Assembly: GCF_030848805.1 (NCBI RefSeq)
Contig: NC_092359.1
Location: forward strand, 8,254,623-8,318,622
Reading direction: 5' to 3'
DNA length: 64,000 nucleotides
DNA from: Temnothorax longispinosus
Lineage: Eukaryota; Arthropoda; Insecta; Hymenoptera; Formicidae
The notes under the pieces are model-generated. The model searched no databases, was not told where the DNA came from, and saw only the letters and a list, made by a program, of their open reading frames with translations. A program made the position numbers and the translations under genes. Positions 39,567 through 52,200 of this stretch are shown here, in pieces; position 1 is the first letter of the stretch, and each line of letters opens with the position of its first letter.

Positions 39567-40381
39567 TAGCGTCCTCGCGACGGTTGCTCCTGGCAAGAGT
39601 GGCGAGTGAAGACAGTGAAGTTGGCCGTGTGATTTACGAAATTCGCTCTCCGCCATGTTAGCATTGTTAGCGGCTACCTGCGGGACGTTACGGGTGTCGA
39701 TCGGATCGTACGCAGTTTCGTTCGCAGTTTCTCCGCCGTAATTCTTTCGCCGCCGTGTAACAATGTACACGCCGCGTCGCGAGATTAATACCGGGAGTGC
39801 CGTGCAAAGTGTCGCGCGATCGTAAGTGACGCGATATTTTCGCGCGGGAACGTCGCGGGTGAGTGCTCCGATGGAGATGCGATATGCGACAACGGAGGAG
39901 GACCGAGGAGAGGAGGAGGAGGCCTGGGAGGCATCGGGCGACGGCGGAGCAACCGTGGGGTAATTATTATTCGTTTATTATTTTGCCGTTCTGTGGCGGA
40001 TTCCGTATTCCGTCACTTTCTCAAACGCGACTTGATATTACGTGATATTCAGTACTCGTTCAAGGTTGAACTTCGGCGTAATTTCGGAGTTCGATCTCCG
40101 GCATATGCGACAAGAGATTTTACGTCGCGAACGTCGCGTCTCTCTCTTATTCGCACGGTCGCAATATTACGATTGCGGATTAATTATGCGAACGAGTTAA
40201 TGCGGAAATATGCAGCCACTTGCGGCGCCGGCGGCCGCAATTGTTTTTTGCATTAGCATTTTAAAATCAGATATTTGTTAAAATAACGTTTTAAAAGTTT
40301 AACGGACGCGCGATAATTATTTATTTCAAGTATCGATTATCTTGGACACCGCTTTAATGTAAAAATATTTCTATGTTACAG

Positions 40382-40428
40382 ATCAACGCAGGGTTACAAC
40401 TCACAACTCCGCTGTTGCGCATCGACCG
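40382..40428 (+). other. candidate noncoding exon in right palindrome arm (47 nt)
   Basis: The acceptor TTTCTATGTTACAG ends at 40381 and the donor CCG|GTGAGTAAT starts at 40429. It is homologous to 37401-37440 on the other strand, with a 7-base length difference, so it would not keep a reading frame if coding. The upstream candidate donor at 39960 (GTAATT) is weaker than its counterpart at 37905. A 5' UTR or lncRNA exon is the likeliest reading. Confidence 0.4.
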
Positions 40429-43400
40429 GTGAGTAATTTTTTTATTCCAACCAAATGTCGAGGCAATGGATTTGTAAAATTTCAAACGTAAATAAAATGT
40501 ATGTAAAATAAAATGTTAAAAGAATCACGATTAGTTTTTTTCTAACTAATTATACAGACATTATATCGAATTTTTTATTTAAAATGATAATTAATGTAAC
40601 GGTAAAGTGTTCTTACTTAATCTCTGAAATATCTTTATTGAATATATTATTTATTCTTACGGTTATTACAGAAAAAATTGAAACATTCAAGATTAAGAAT
40701 ACAAAAATATATTACAAAAGAACTAATAAATTATAATCTATTGCCTTGAAGTGGATAAGCTCGGAAATAGGCAAACTCTCTCTCTCTCTCTAGAGCCTAG
40801 AAAATATTTTTATAATTTATAATCCTCTGCCGACTTTTTATTACACAAGGCTCACAATCAGTGATAGTGTTCCCTGATGCTGAATAGGACTGCGACTTCT
40901 CCGCTATCCTGAGACATAACTATAGTTTATACGTTTCAATATTCACTGCCAGTACTGATAAGCTGTAGTTTACACTACAGTCACATACACTGTAGATTTT
41001 CAGTGCTAGTGCATATTAGAACGCAGCTTATAAAATCACGGTTTGATGTGCTCAGAGTCAGCTCACTCTCTACTCCGTCCCTATACCATTATTCATGTTG
41101 CCGAGAAGCCGTAGCCCCATCACTGATGGTCAGCATCCATCCAGAGAGTCATTAAACGCTGCATATAAAATCGATATTTTAACATAATTCGATATAATCT
41201 AACAGGTTTGGAGTTACAAAGATGCAGTTACTGCATTACGCACATAAATGTTTTACATGATTATTAAATATATTTTGATGTGAGAAATCTAAATTACACT
41301 TTTCAACGGACACGTGCAAATTATATGTATAACAAGTTTCGAACCAAAATTTTGCGTTTTGTAAGCTTGAAAAATATTGAAATGTCGCGGAACGGGAGCG
41401 AAGTACGCGTACTACCTTGCGAATACCGTTAACGTTGAATATTAATTAAAGATTCTCGCGGCAGCTACCGTGTTTGCGATCGCGAGAAAAAAATCGGCAA
41501 TGAGAGGCCGTCGATATCGTAGAGCAACTTTCGATCTGGGTATCAAACAGACGGCGACCGATCGAGGATGGTGGGGCGGCAAAGGGGGTGGGCACGGGGG
41601 CGGAGGAGTTCCGAAATGAGTACCCGTGCAAATACGCCAGGATTGTTTCTGTCGCTAATTGCTCGGTTTTTTGCAGGGGCTCGGCCAACAATCGATTTGC
41701 ATTTCAAAGGTAGTCCGGCATAAAAATAAAATGCGCCCCGTTAAAAGTTGACTGGCGGCGGCGCCTCTGTGTGCGTGGGCTGCGTGTGTCGCGCATACGT
41801 GCCCATATCTATAATATACGCACGTTCATACACACACACGCGCGCGCACATGCACACGCACTTACACACACGTTCCGCCTCTCGCGCCTGTGAACGACAA
41901 ATTGCATAAAACTCGTGCCGGATTAATGCCGTCGACGGGGTACAACGTCGATCGCGCTTTTTTCCGCCTGGCTATGCAGGAAACGCTGATTATTATTCGC
42001 GAATATAATGCTTTTATATTTCGCAGGATGCCGGAATTGCTCGCTCGTCCGCTCGTGCGCGCGCGTGTGCAAGCGCGCGCGCGCGCACACACCCTCTCGA
42101 TTATGGAACCGCGTCGAGCGTTATCGTCCGCGTCGAGCTTTGATAAACGGCGATGGACAGATCGATGATTTCCTGCGCGGCGCGACGCTCATTTTTACTT
42201 GCGACTTTTATTTTCGAGTTTTGCAAGTTTTTAGCATATTTTCGTGACTCTCTCGGTTCTTCGCTTCCTCGCCGCTCTAATAAAATGAATAGCGAGTAAA
42301 TTTTATTATAAAATTACTATGACAGCTATTGCCTTTTGATTATTATTTATTTTTATTATATCATTCTTTATTATTTATGTTCGTTGCTGGACAGCAATAA
42401 AAAGCTCGAAAAGTCACATAATTATAATTAAATGGCATAAATGATAGTGTAAATTAAAACGATTTCTTTTTTCGTATTTTTGTCGAGAATTACTCTTTTA
42501 AACACAATATCTTTAACAATAAGATTTTTTATTTTTGTAACTCATGATATTAGTTTTATTTACCAGTGTTTGAGAATATCAGTTCGTCACGAAGATATAT
42601 TTGTGTGATATTTTTACTACAAACGCAACGCCACAGGCTGTAGCTCTCTGTAGAATCGCATAGTCTGAAATCGGGCTCGCCGCACGCCGAATATTTCGTT
42701 TCCTGGCAGGGTCGACAGTATTTGATTTTACGCAGTACGCATCGGGCGGTTTCCACCAACGTTAATTATCAGTGACCACCTACAGTCCCATTACATTCCA
42801 ATCGACCCCTTAATCAATGCATGATTGGTGTACTAATTGATTGCTACTCCGTAATTATAACGGTGCACTGCCAGACGCCGCTCTATGGTGGCTACGAAGT
42901 ATCAGGGCACGCTCGTCGCGTTTGTCTGCATTAGCGTGTACATATTACTATAATAAATAATGATCCGTGTGTTAAAGATACATATTTCGCGAATATTCTT
43001 TGACATTTTCTTTTCTCTTTTGGAATTTTATCGGTATTCTTCTCTTGTTATCGTATTATACAAAAAATATAAAATAATAATTTAATTCGTTTTTCAAACT
43101 TAAATACTGGAAAGACAAAATTTTATACGTGATCTATATATTACATCACACATCTGAAATTTTGAATTTAAAAAGTAAAAATTTTTTATCTAGATTGAGA
43201 GGAGAAAAAATTTTCGGATTTTATATAATAAACCCAATGAGTGATTCTGGTTCAAAGTTTCATTTTCTCACAGCCGCAATGTTTCGTCAGTGAATCCAAA
43301 TTTTCCAGTGGTGCCCCCTGGCATACAAACATTATATCACTCGACACAGTTTATCGGTAGAGTCATAAAAAATCGATGAAAATGTTACCACCAACGGTAA

Positions 43401-44360
43401 CGAATGACTGGAGGTCGGCAAACATAATCTTCTTCACTTTATCAAGATATTTTCCATCGATAAAACAGTCGTCGATAAAGCAACATAATGTTATGTTAAA
43501 TTATTGTAATTATTATAATTACGTCGCACAAATTTGCGCAGTCTATTTAAAAAAAAATTATATATTGTGCATACGATCGCGGGTGCGATTACACGTATTC
43601 GTATTGCATTGAAATTTAATAATGCCGCGCACGATGGCGACAACCCTTTCGATTTTTCACGACTTTAGGGATCGACGCGAAAGTGCGTCGCGAGTCGCGC
43701 GCTGTGGCGGAAAATAATGCTCGATCAAACTCAATATCGGGCTGCGGCCGCTGATCCCGCCAGACTAGCTCATTGTACCTCCAATTATTGCGAATAATCC
43801 GCACAGAAATTAATCTTATTGACACGCGGTAGAGCTGTGATCCCACTGTATGTGCACTGCCAGCGCGATCGCGAAATCGGCCGTTCCATTACGCAACCGT
43901 AAATCCCGTATTTACAATTAGTAACATATTAATGCGGCATGATGCGAAATCCGCGTACGTGAGAAAGGCCGGCGTGCCTGTATGGAATTTCATTAAGCCG
44001 ACGGTTAGCCGCTCGTCGACCCATAGAACGTAATCGGTGGTCGGATTTGTATCAATTATTAGAAAATATATATACAAGCGCGCGCGCGCAGGGGACGGAG
44101 GGAATAGCGTTGTGCGTGATACTGCCTGTCCGGTTTGGCAAATATTTGATCGCTCTCCATTGGACACCTCCAGCAGTCGGAACATCCCGCGGATACTTCC
44201 CACGCGCCGAGTTCTCTAATGCAATGTCACGTTTTGTTACTAAACGTTTTGCGTTCATGCAGTATTAAATCAGGGATTTTTTTGCTGCCCGGTAATGAAG
44301 TATCGATAAAAATCCGCATCAGTCTGAAATAATTTGAAAAAGCGTAAAAAATATTTTTGT

Positions 44361-44884
44361 TACGTACTTTTTTTATAATTCCGAGCATTTCAAAGGAGGA
44401 ATCAGAGAGGGAGATTTTTAATAGAAATTTATTATAAATAAGCGATTGTTTAAAGAATTAAATAGTTAACGTTTCGTTCATCTTTGGATTCTTACTGTAA
44501 AATCATTCGTGTTTTTTTTTTTATAGAACGATTGGTCAATTTTTTAGTTACACGTCGATCGATTATTAACTGCAAATAGTGAGAAAGGAGTTCTCAATTT
44601 TGATCTTTTAAAAATGCAAATTTGTTCTAGGAAGAAAACATTTTCCCCTGTATCGCTATCTCTGATGATGAAGTTTTAATGAACCGGTACGCATTTAATC
44701 CCTCGACTATCAGTGCTTTTACAATAGACAACGTTATCAATATTCACCGCTAAAATTTCATAACTATCCCATAACTAATATAACTTGGACACACGGATTT
44801 TCATGAACGTGTGCGATACGTACTTTTTTAAATTTACAGCGTTTCAAAGGGAAATCAGAGGAAGAGAAGATTTCCAATAGAGAT
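44361..44884. repeat. diverged direct repeat, about 68 bp units 456 bp apart
   Basis: The two units are 44361-44428 and 44817-44884. Each begins TACGTACTTTTTT, continues with GnGnTTTCAAAGG, then AATCAGAG and a purine run, and ends AATAGA. Sequence between and outside them does not align clearly. Confidence 0.65.
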
Positions 44885-46649
44885 GATAACGCAAAAAAGG
44901 AAAGGAAATAATGGTCTTCTCTGATTTTACCGTCCCCGAGACAATTCGCTTGAGCCAAAACGAATTGCGTTATTGAAACTTTTCGCACAACTCTCTCATA
45001 AAACGTAAAACCACAGTTAGATTTGTTTAACGCGTTAAACTCAGACGGTCTAAATCGCTGAACGCCGAGCACCATTGGCACCCTAATGACCGAAGGCATC
45101 CGATAATCCTCGGCGCGTCGGCCGGGCGTCGCGAGACGGCTGGCGTTCATCCTGGGTTCCATGGGTTTTCCACGGGGCACAGACGTGCGCCCGCGCGCGC
45201 ACCGGAACCGGGCCTGCAATTTGAAGTTTTTAATAGAGATTCGCACTGGGCGACTCGACCCGGGCCAAAGAGGTCGGTATAATCCAATAGGGCCTCATTG
45301 TCCCGTCCATTCTCCGGACATAACCGGGCACCTACCCCCGTAACCCCCGCCCCCCCCTCTCATCCGCGCCGGCCCCTAACTGTCCGCCGAATCACCTTCC
45401 CCGGCGTCAACCCCGGTACGTAATACACGCGTGCCGACACAAAGACGCGGACCACATGTATATGGATGCGACACTGCACCGGGAAGCAATGCATATTCAA
45501 AATTCAGCCGCGGGCGGCGTGCCAGGGCAACGGAGTCTCTTGTTTTGCGCCCGGACTATAGCACGGAGCGTGGAGCACGAGTCCGCAAATTCGGTTACTT
45601 CATTTCGAGAGCCCTGACCGTTCCTCCCCCGCCCGTCCCCCTCTTCTCTTTCCCCCCCGAAACGGTCGATCCCACCTCTTTCTTTTCGCTCATCTCCTCC
45701 GCCGTGTCCCGCCGCGCCCGTGTCTCCTCTCGGTCTCCATCGTCCGCCCCGCTGCCGTCCCCGCATCACCTGTGTTCTCTGCCTCTTCGACGTGGCGCGC
45801 TACGCGTTTTAACCCCTCGGCGTATGTCCGGGGTTATGAATTTTAATAGCTTTACGCCGCGCCACGTGGGGGTGGAAGGAAGGGCCGGGGCCGGCCGGGG
45901 AATACGGGGACAGGCAAAAATGGCGACGAGTTTTTCGCCCGTCAAATTGTCGATAGATTAGATTAAAGAAAAAAATGCGTGCAGGGGCGGGCGAGAGAGG
46001 GAGAGAAAGGGAGAAAGAGATAGAGAGAGTGCGGAAAGGGAGAGAAAGGGAAACAGAACGCGGATGGACCAGAGAGAAGGTGAGAGAGACACAGGGCGAA
46101 ACGAGTGACCACGTCGCGTTGCATAGGCAGCTTGTGCTCGACACATTTTCGTGAACACAGTTTTGCGGCACTTCTTTTTTTTTGTTTTGGCCAGCTTTTT
46201 GTTTCATATACGCGACCTCTCGATGGAAGCCTGGAAACAGTTTTGTTCCCGGGCAATATTCCTTCATTTCTCGCTACCGAAGCTCGTGACGCGTCCCCTC
46301 CGTGAGATTTCTCAGCACGAGACGGTCTCATCCGTGGACACTTCGTCAATTAAAAGCGAAATAGCAGATCTTCCATACGCACACATATGCTACATGTTAT
46401 TCTGCGCCATTTCAAAAATAACGTTTAGAACGTATTTACGATGGTTTCGTTGAAAGTATTTTCACGAAATTCCACGTCGTTTGTCCAAATTTGATTGTAA
46501 TTATAACAGTGTAACGTAATACTCACAAACATAAATATACTTGCAAATATATCTTCTTGTAATCTTTAGAAAATCAATCTTTAGTCTCTTAAAATTAATA
46601 TATCGATATAAAGAATTTTTGTAGAGTTAATACAGAATTTTGGACAATG

Positions 46650-46832
46650 GGCAAAATTTAATAGATTAGTCGGTTAAAGAAAAAAATTGAATAAAAAATT
46701 TTCAAGACAAAAAGCCCCAAAAAACCAAAAAGCTTCTCTCTGTCCTGGAAATTGAAAAGCTCCTCTTTCTGTCTTGAAATTTGTTACCCGATTTTTCCTT
46801 TAATTGACTCAAATAGCCCCTCTTTATCCTAT
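46650..46832. mobile_element. hairpin MITE, copy 2 of a two-copy family
   Basis: It shares with the copy near 16470 the arm sequence GTTAAAG + A-run + AAAAAATTTTCAAGACA. The right end, CTCAAATAGCnCCTCTTTATCCTATA, is nearly identical in both copies. The loop contains the reverse complement of the other copy's loop (AAACCAAAAAGC against GCTTTTTGGTTT), plus about 40 extra bases. The outer left boundary is blurred. Non-coding. Confidence 0.7.
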
Positions 46833-48747
46833 AATACATATGTAATAATGCGGATTAACTTGAACGTAAAATATTGATGTATTTGTTATAAAAAAAAATA
46901 CAGAATAAAACATCAAATTTTAATTAAAAATTTATATATTTTGTGTATATAAATTTCAAAGACACATACAACTACAATAATTACGAGAGAATTGATCCTA
47001 TCAAGATGAAAATTACACTCTCGACAGAGCGCTTTCCTCAAGATGAGTTCTTATTCGTCAAATATCCATTGCGCTCGTTACGAAAACGACGGTCGGCGAG
47101 CGGACGGTTTAAATCGTCACCACGCGCTACAAAATTGCGCGGCCCGCCCTGGGGAACGTTTTCACAATAGTACCAACGGCCTCATCAAGTGAAATCATCG
47201 TCACCAAAACTCGCAGATGGCCCGAGAGCGTTGCGCGTGCACCCCGTTCCTCCGCCGCGCCTCCCTCGGTTCACCATCGCCCTACCCTATCCCAATTCAC
47301 CCGCGTAATCTACTTTTCGTTTTGACCGTGAATGTCGTTAGCGCGTTATGAAACTCATTAATCTCGCAAATACTGCCCAACAATTTCCGCGTGACGCGCC
47401 ATTGAATTGCTTTCCCTCGGCCAGTGATTACGAAAATTCCCGACGCCTCTGTTTCTTCATTCCTGGCCCCGACGGTTGCGGCGGTTACGGCATTTCCGAT
47501 GCGGCTGGAAAAACTTTCCGCAAGTCGCGCATATGGGAAAAACGACGCTGTCTAACATCTCTGTTGTCTTTTAATTAATTTATTGGAATAATAAACTAAA
47601 GTCAGGCTCGTGTTTGCGAAGCTATCTAGAAAGGACGTGGGACAATAAACCAGCAGAACAAGCAATTAGAAATTAAATAATTTGTGATTTATCATTGTTT
47701 AGCTGTCGGAACGTTTCAACTACGCGCAGTCTTTATCAGCTGATAACAAATTAAATAAAATATAAATATATATTTATTTATAAAAATAAATAATTTATCG
47801 GATATATGAAAAATCTCAAATATATCAGATAAGATTAAAATATAAAAAGTTACGTTATTACGTTGTGATCGGAAGTAATTAAATATTATCTGTTAACTTA
47901 TATCTCTTAAAACCGTCTATTTTTTTTTAATCCGTCTCTGTTGGAAATTTTACAATTCCGCAACCTGTAAAAGGTATAAGAAAATGAAACATATGTATTT
48001 AGTCTGGCTTCATTTAACAAAAGAATTGTATTTATACAGCATCAAAAATTAATTTTTGTCGTGTAAAATTGATTCCCGAATCCCTGGATTCGGTAAAAGA
48101 AGACGTCGCAGAAGCGTCTGTTAATGTTTCGATTAACCCTCTTTAGGAGAAGAGTACGATCCCAAAACGAGAAACAGCCGTCTATTCAGGTATCGGTAAT
48201 GAACTCCTTAGGATCCTCGGCGGAGGATTTTTCCGTGAGTACCTGCGAAGGGCCGTGAGTGGGTCGCCAACCTCTTTCTGCTTGACACCTTGAATGGTGT
48301 TAGTTCTAACGCCTGTGGATGATCCGCGCGCCGCGCGCCGGGGCCACTAAGACCTCTGTGGAAAGCCCACCGATGCTCCACGGATCACCGGGTTTCGCAA
48401 ATTCGGTTCATTTGCCGCATTGTGCGCAGGCTTAAGTGAGACATGAGATCCACTCGACGAGGGAGGAGGGATAGTCTGAATGGACGAATGGTGAGACAGA
48501 ATCGAAGAATCTCGGTAAAGAACGTTGAAGTTTACCGACGAGTATAGTGAGTCTTGAACGCAAGAGCGAACAAGATGTACTCGATAGGATAATATATGCA
48601 TATGATAATAGGCATAGATAAACAGGAGTATTCTCACGGATAGATTTCTGAAAAAATACATGATAATTTGACAGAAATTGTTTACGAACATGATTTAATT
48701 TTTCGTCACAGATTTTCGATGAACTTGAAAAAAAGAATGACTACCTT

Positions 48748-49252
48748 CACTGTTGAAAACAGAGGTCCTGTGTGTTAAAAAAAGTTCTTGTTAAAATTTT
48801 TGTGTAAAATAATCAACACATACGTGTGTAGATTTAACATATGCCTGCTATGTTAATTGAATTTTACAAATTCAAAATGTAAAATAATTAAAATAACTTA
48901 AAAAATATGTTAAAGTAACACAATTTGAACGTATTTATTAAATGTGTTAAAATTTACAGAAAAAGAATGTTGATTTTACTCTATAAAAAAAGTAAGAATA
49001 AAAATTTACAGAAATAGAGTGTTGATTTTATCTTACAATCTCAACTTTAACATAAAAGTTATGTTAATTGTACACATAATTAACTTCAAATTACGATCAG
49101 AATTACATTTCCTCTTTCTGTTGAAATATTTTAACATAATATCAGTGTTACCACTTAACACATCCATATTATGTTAAATTAACACAAAAATTTGAGTGGA
49201 CCGTTTTGGACATGTGATTTATGTTATATTTAACACAAATTTTCCAACAGTG
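48748..49252. mobile_element. 505 bp AT-rich element with short terminal inverted repeats
   Basis: The left end CACTGTTGAAAA and the right end TTTTCCAACAGTG are inverted copies, followed inward on both sides by TGTGTTAA-type sequence. The interior is studded with TGTTAA/TTAACA words and contains an internal direct repeat (AAATTTACAGAAA...GTTGATTTTA at about 48952 and 49008). There are no open frames of note. A CACTG start recalls hAT-like ends, but I see no 8-base target duplication, so the superfamily is unassigned. Confidence 0.6.
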
Positions 49253-52200
49253 TTGGAAAAAAGACTGCTTGATATCTCAATACAATAGTGGCATCATGAA
49301 TTTTTTTCAGGAAACTTCATCGATGAACAGTCCAACGAAGCATCGCGAAATGTAATAGAATTAAAAGCGTCGACCGATGGGTGTGACGTGTTGTTTATAC
49401 CGATCAGGAAATAATCGTTAACAGCACCCCGGGATATGTGTGTGTTTGCTCGTTTTTTTTCTTCCAGATCGGCTATCGCGCAGGTACAATTACGATCGCT
49501 ATCGTACGTGCGGCCGGACGATGAGCAGGGCGAGAAATATCGCGTGTGATTTGTAATGCGGTCGTTCGAAGGGGGTGGAAGGGAACTCCATCGCTTACCA
49601 AAGGAGGATACACGCGTTTGCCGCGATTCGATTCATTAATCATCCACGCGTTTTAGCGAGTCACTACGCGATCTACGCCGGCACTACGCGAAACGGTAAA
49701 CACTGTATAAATTAAATGACACGTCGCGATCAGAAAATATATACGACGTACGGTTGCGCGCTGTTGAGCGGCGGAGATCACTTTCGGGCACCTTCGGCGA
49801 TTTCAGCGTGCAGCTGTGATTTATGAAAGACTAGAGGAAACTCGACGAAGCCATCGCGATGCTTGTTCGCAAAAATATCCCCGGACATATGTACGGATTA
49901 CATTTGTTTCTACTGCAGGGCTCAAAAAATCGCATATGCAGGTACCGATCTGCTTGAGATTTGTCATATTCTCAGCTTCTCATCTATTTTCCGAAGAGGA
50001 TAGCATAATAATTCGATTTATATAAATACATTGATAAAATCTCAATTTGATTCCAATATTACAATGCGAATCAATTTTGATTACATTAAAATGTATCAAA
50101 ATGATTGAACTGCCGCCGCCGGTGAAGAATTTGTTTCGCAATCCAAAAACAGACAATTAATTTTATATCGTTCGAGTCTCCTTCAAAATACGCGCGGATG
50201 AAAAATTTTTATTCCAAGTTAAGCCGATGCCCATAACCCGTAATCAATAAACATATATATACACGCTGTTTTCATAAAAGGCAATATTAAACGTTACCTG
50301 TAAAGTGGCAATATTGAAAGTGTCAAAACTTGATGCGGCCCTCAAATTAAGAATTACTTTCTAAAAAATCCTCTAACGCTGAAAAATGCTAGGGACAGGG
50401 GATAAAAGGGGGAAAGGGTACAGGGTGCCTTGCCGAGCAGTTATTAGTTTTGCCAGTCGGAAGGCTTAAGTTTTAAGCCGGAAATCAATGCACCCGGCCG
50501 GACGGATTTGTAAGCTTTCTCCTATGACGATTTTAACGAGTGCGAGTCATGTAAAAGTGATGCCGTCCACCGTATTTCTAAAAAAATCTTTGGACACATC
50601 CGCCGGATCGCATCATGCGTATCATGCGCATCGCTCTTCAATTAAGTTCAATTAGACGATCCAGCTTGTATTCATATTCGAAACGATTTTAATAGATTTT
50701 AGGACGCAAAGCGTCTACCTGCGTCGCTACCTGCTTTGGCGAACGCGTAACAGTCCTTAATCATGTCAAATCATTTACGAGACGGCCAGCTTTTTATAGC
50801 GAATTAATGCACTCGCTCTCGCATCGCGGGACTCGGATTTTTAGGTGACGCGGCGCTATTATTTCAAAGGATAACTTTGTTCTTTAACCCTCAGTCATTT
50901 ACGATAAACGATAAAAGCGTGGAAAATTGCAAATTACGTCGACACCCGCTTTGACGTTAATTGCATGGCAGAAAAACTATGTCCGCTGCTATATTTTCAT
51001 TAAATGGCGTTCGCACGTTGTTAATATGATGGTCATGGTTTCATTTCTCGGATGAGATTTGCCACGTATTTAAAATTATATTTTAAAAAGCTTGTATCTA
51101 TGAAAAAACGATCAATGGGCGCGTATGGCAAAATGTGTAGCTAATAAATTCAAAAACATAATGAGGTATTTAATCCAACTTAACACAGATATACTTAATA
51201 AAGCGTTTTTATCTAATTTCAATTCTTCAATTATTTTTGCCTTCTATCTGCGACTATTTTATTTCATCGATCTATTAGATAGATTTACATCACGTAACAA
51301 TTGCAAATTATAAAATAACACATTATTAAAATTAAAATTTCAAATTTTTACGCAATCTCTAAAAAATAAATTAAAATCTTAAATTTCACGTAATCTCTAT
51401 TGGATTGCTTTAAAATCGCAAAACGGATGCTCGTATATTGAAAGTGTCTTATATCTTATGCAGTTTAGACTAGCCGCTGACCCTTGCGCTGACCAGCTTA
51501 AGGTCTCGCTTTTCAATTAACGCGGACAAAATCTCCAAACTATCGATTAGACCGTACAAAGCCGCAGCTCCTCTTTTCCTCGCACAGCTCCTAGACGAAT
51601 AACCCGTAACTTTGTAATTTAATCAAGACGACGAGTCCGTCAAGGTTTGATCAAACAGAGAGCGACAAAGCCGTGCCATCGGTGACAGATATATTAGATG
51701 CGATTCAATAGAGACGTCTGCATTACATTATTCGGCGGGTAGATCTCTACGGCAAACACAACATCAACTTTTCCCATGCCGTCCGCGACAGGGGTTCTCA
51801 ACGAGACGGACCCAGGAGCAGCGAGGGGTGGCAAACGGTATCGTGTTTGTCTCGCAACCCCGCGCGGTCTCGTTCCCTTTAAATAAACCAACCGCGTCGT
51901 AAGAGAAATCATTGACTCCCGCGCGCCCGAGTCTCGCGAGGCATCCGGGCTTCTGATAAGCTCCCGTTATTGAATTTCGCCCATTGAGTTTGCGAGCGAT
52001 CCCGCGGAAGCGTCTTTGCCGGCAGGCGCCGTTATGAGAAGGAATAGAAATTCACAAGAGTTTTACCCGGTTCCGTTATACCGCGATCGCCACGATCACT
52101 ATACAAATCCTGAAAATGTTCTCACGACTCTCTGAGATCTCGGTAATAATTGCATGCGGTGATAAAGATACAAAATAAAACGAAATTTTATTTATTTCGA

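Larger units (their letters stand above)
39135..40800 (+). repeat. right arm of the large inverted duplication
   Basis: This is the inverted counterpart of 37295-38690. It is longer because it carries an 87 bp MITE at 39480-39566 and about 265 extra bases at about 40470-40735, between landmarks that are adjacent in the other arm (CGAGGCAATGG and ATAATCTATTGCC). The arms have diverged by many substitutions and small indels but align from end to end. On the + strand it contains CGCCATGTTAGC near 39652, where the left arm has CGCCATCTTAGC, a YY1-like motif often found at transcription starts. Confidence 0.85.
40801..48747. other. gene-free region, right of the palindrome
   Basis: No coding exon is supported. 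Contents are a GC-rich patch with alternating CG/CA tracts (41440-42280), AT-rich DNA (42280-43600), a diverged direct repeat (44361-44884), a C/G-rich patch (45080-45960) ending in a purine-rich GA tract (45985-46060), the second copy of the hairpin MITE, and a GC-moderate stretch at 48060-48540 whose nature I cannot determine. Confidence 0.5.

Noticed and set aside
45431..45961. A 176 codon + strand frame in a C-rich patch
   Set aside because: Pro/Ser/Arg-rich with an overlapping open frame on the other strand and no motif or splice context. Composition artefact.
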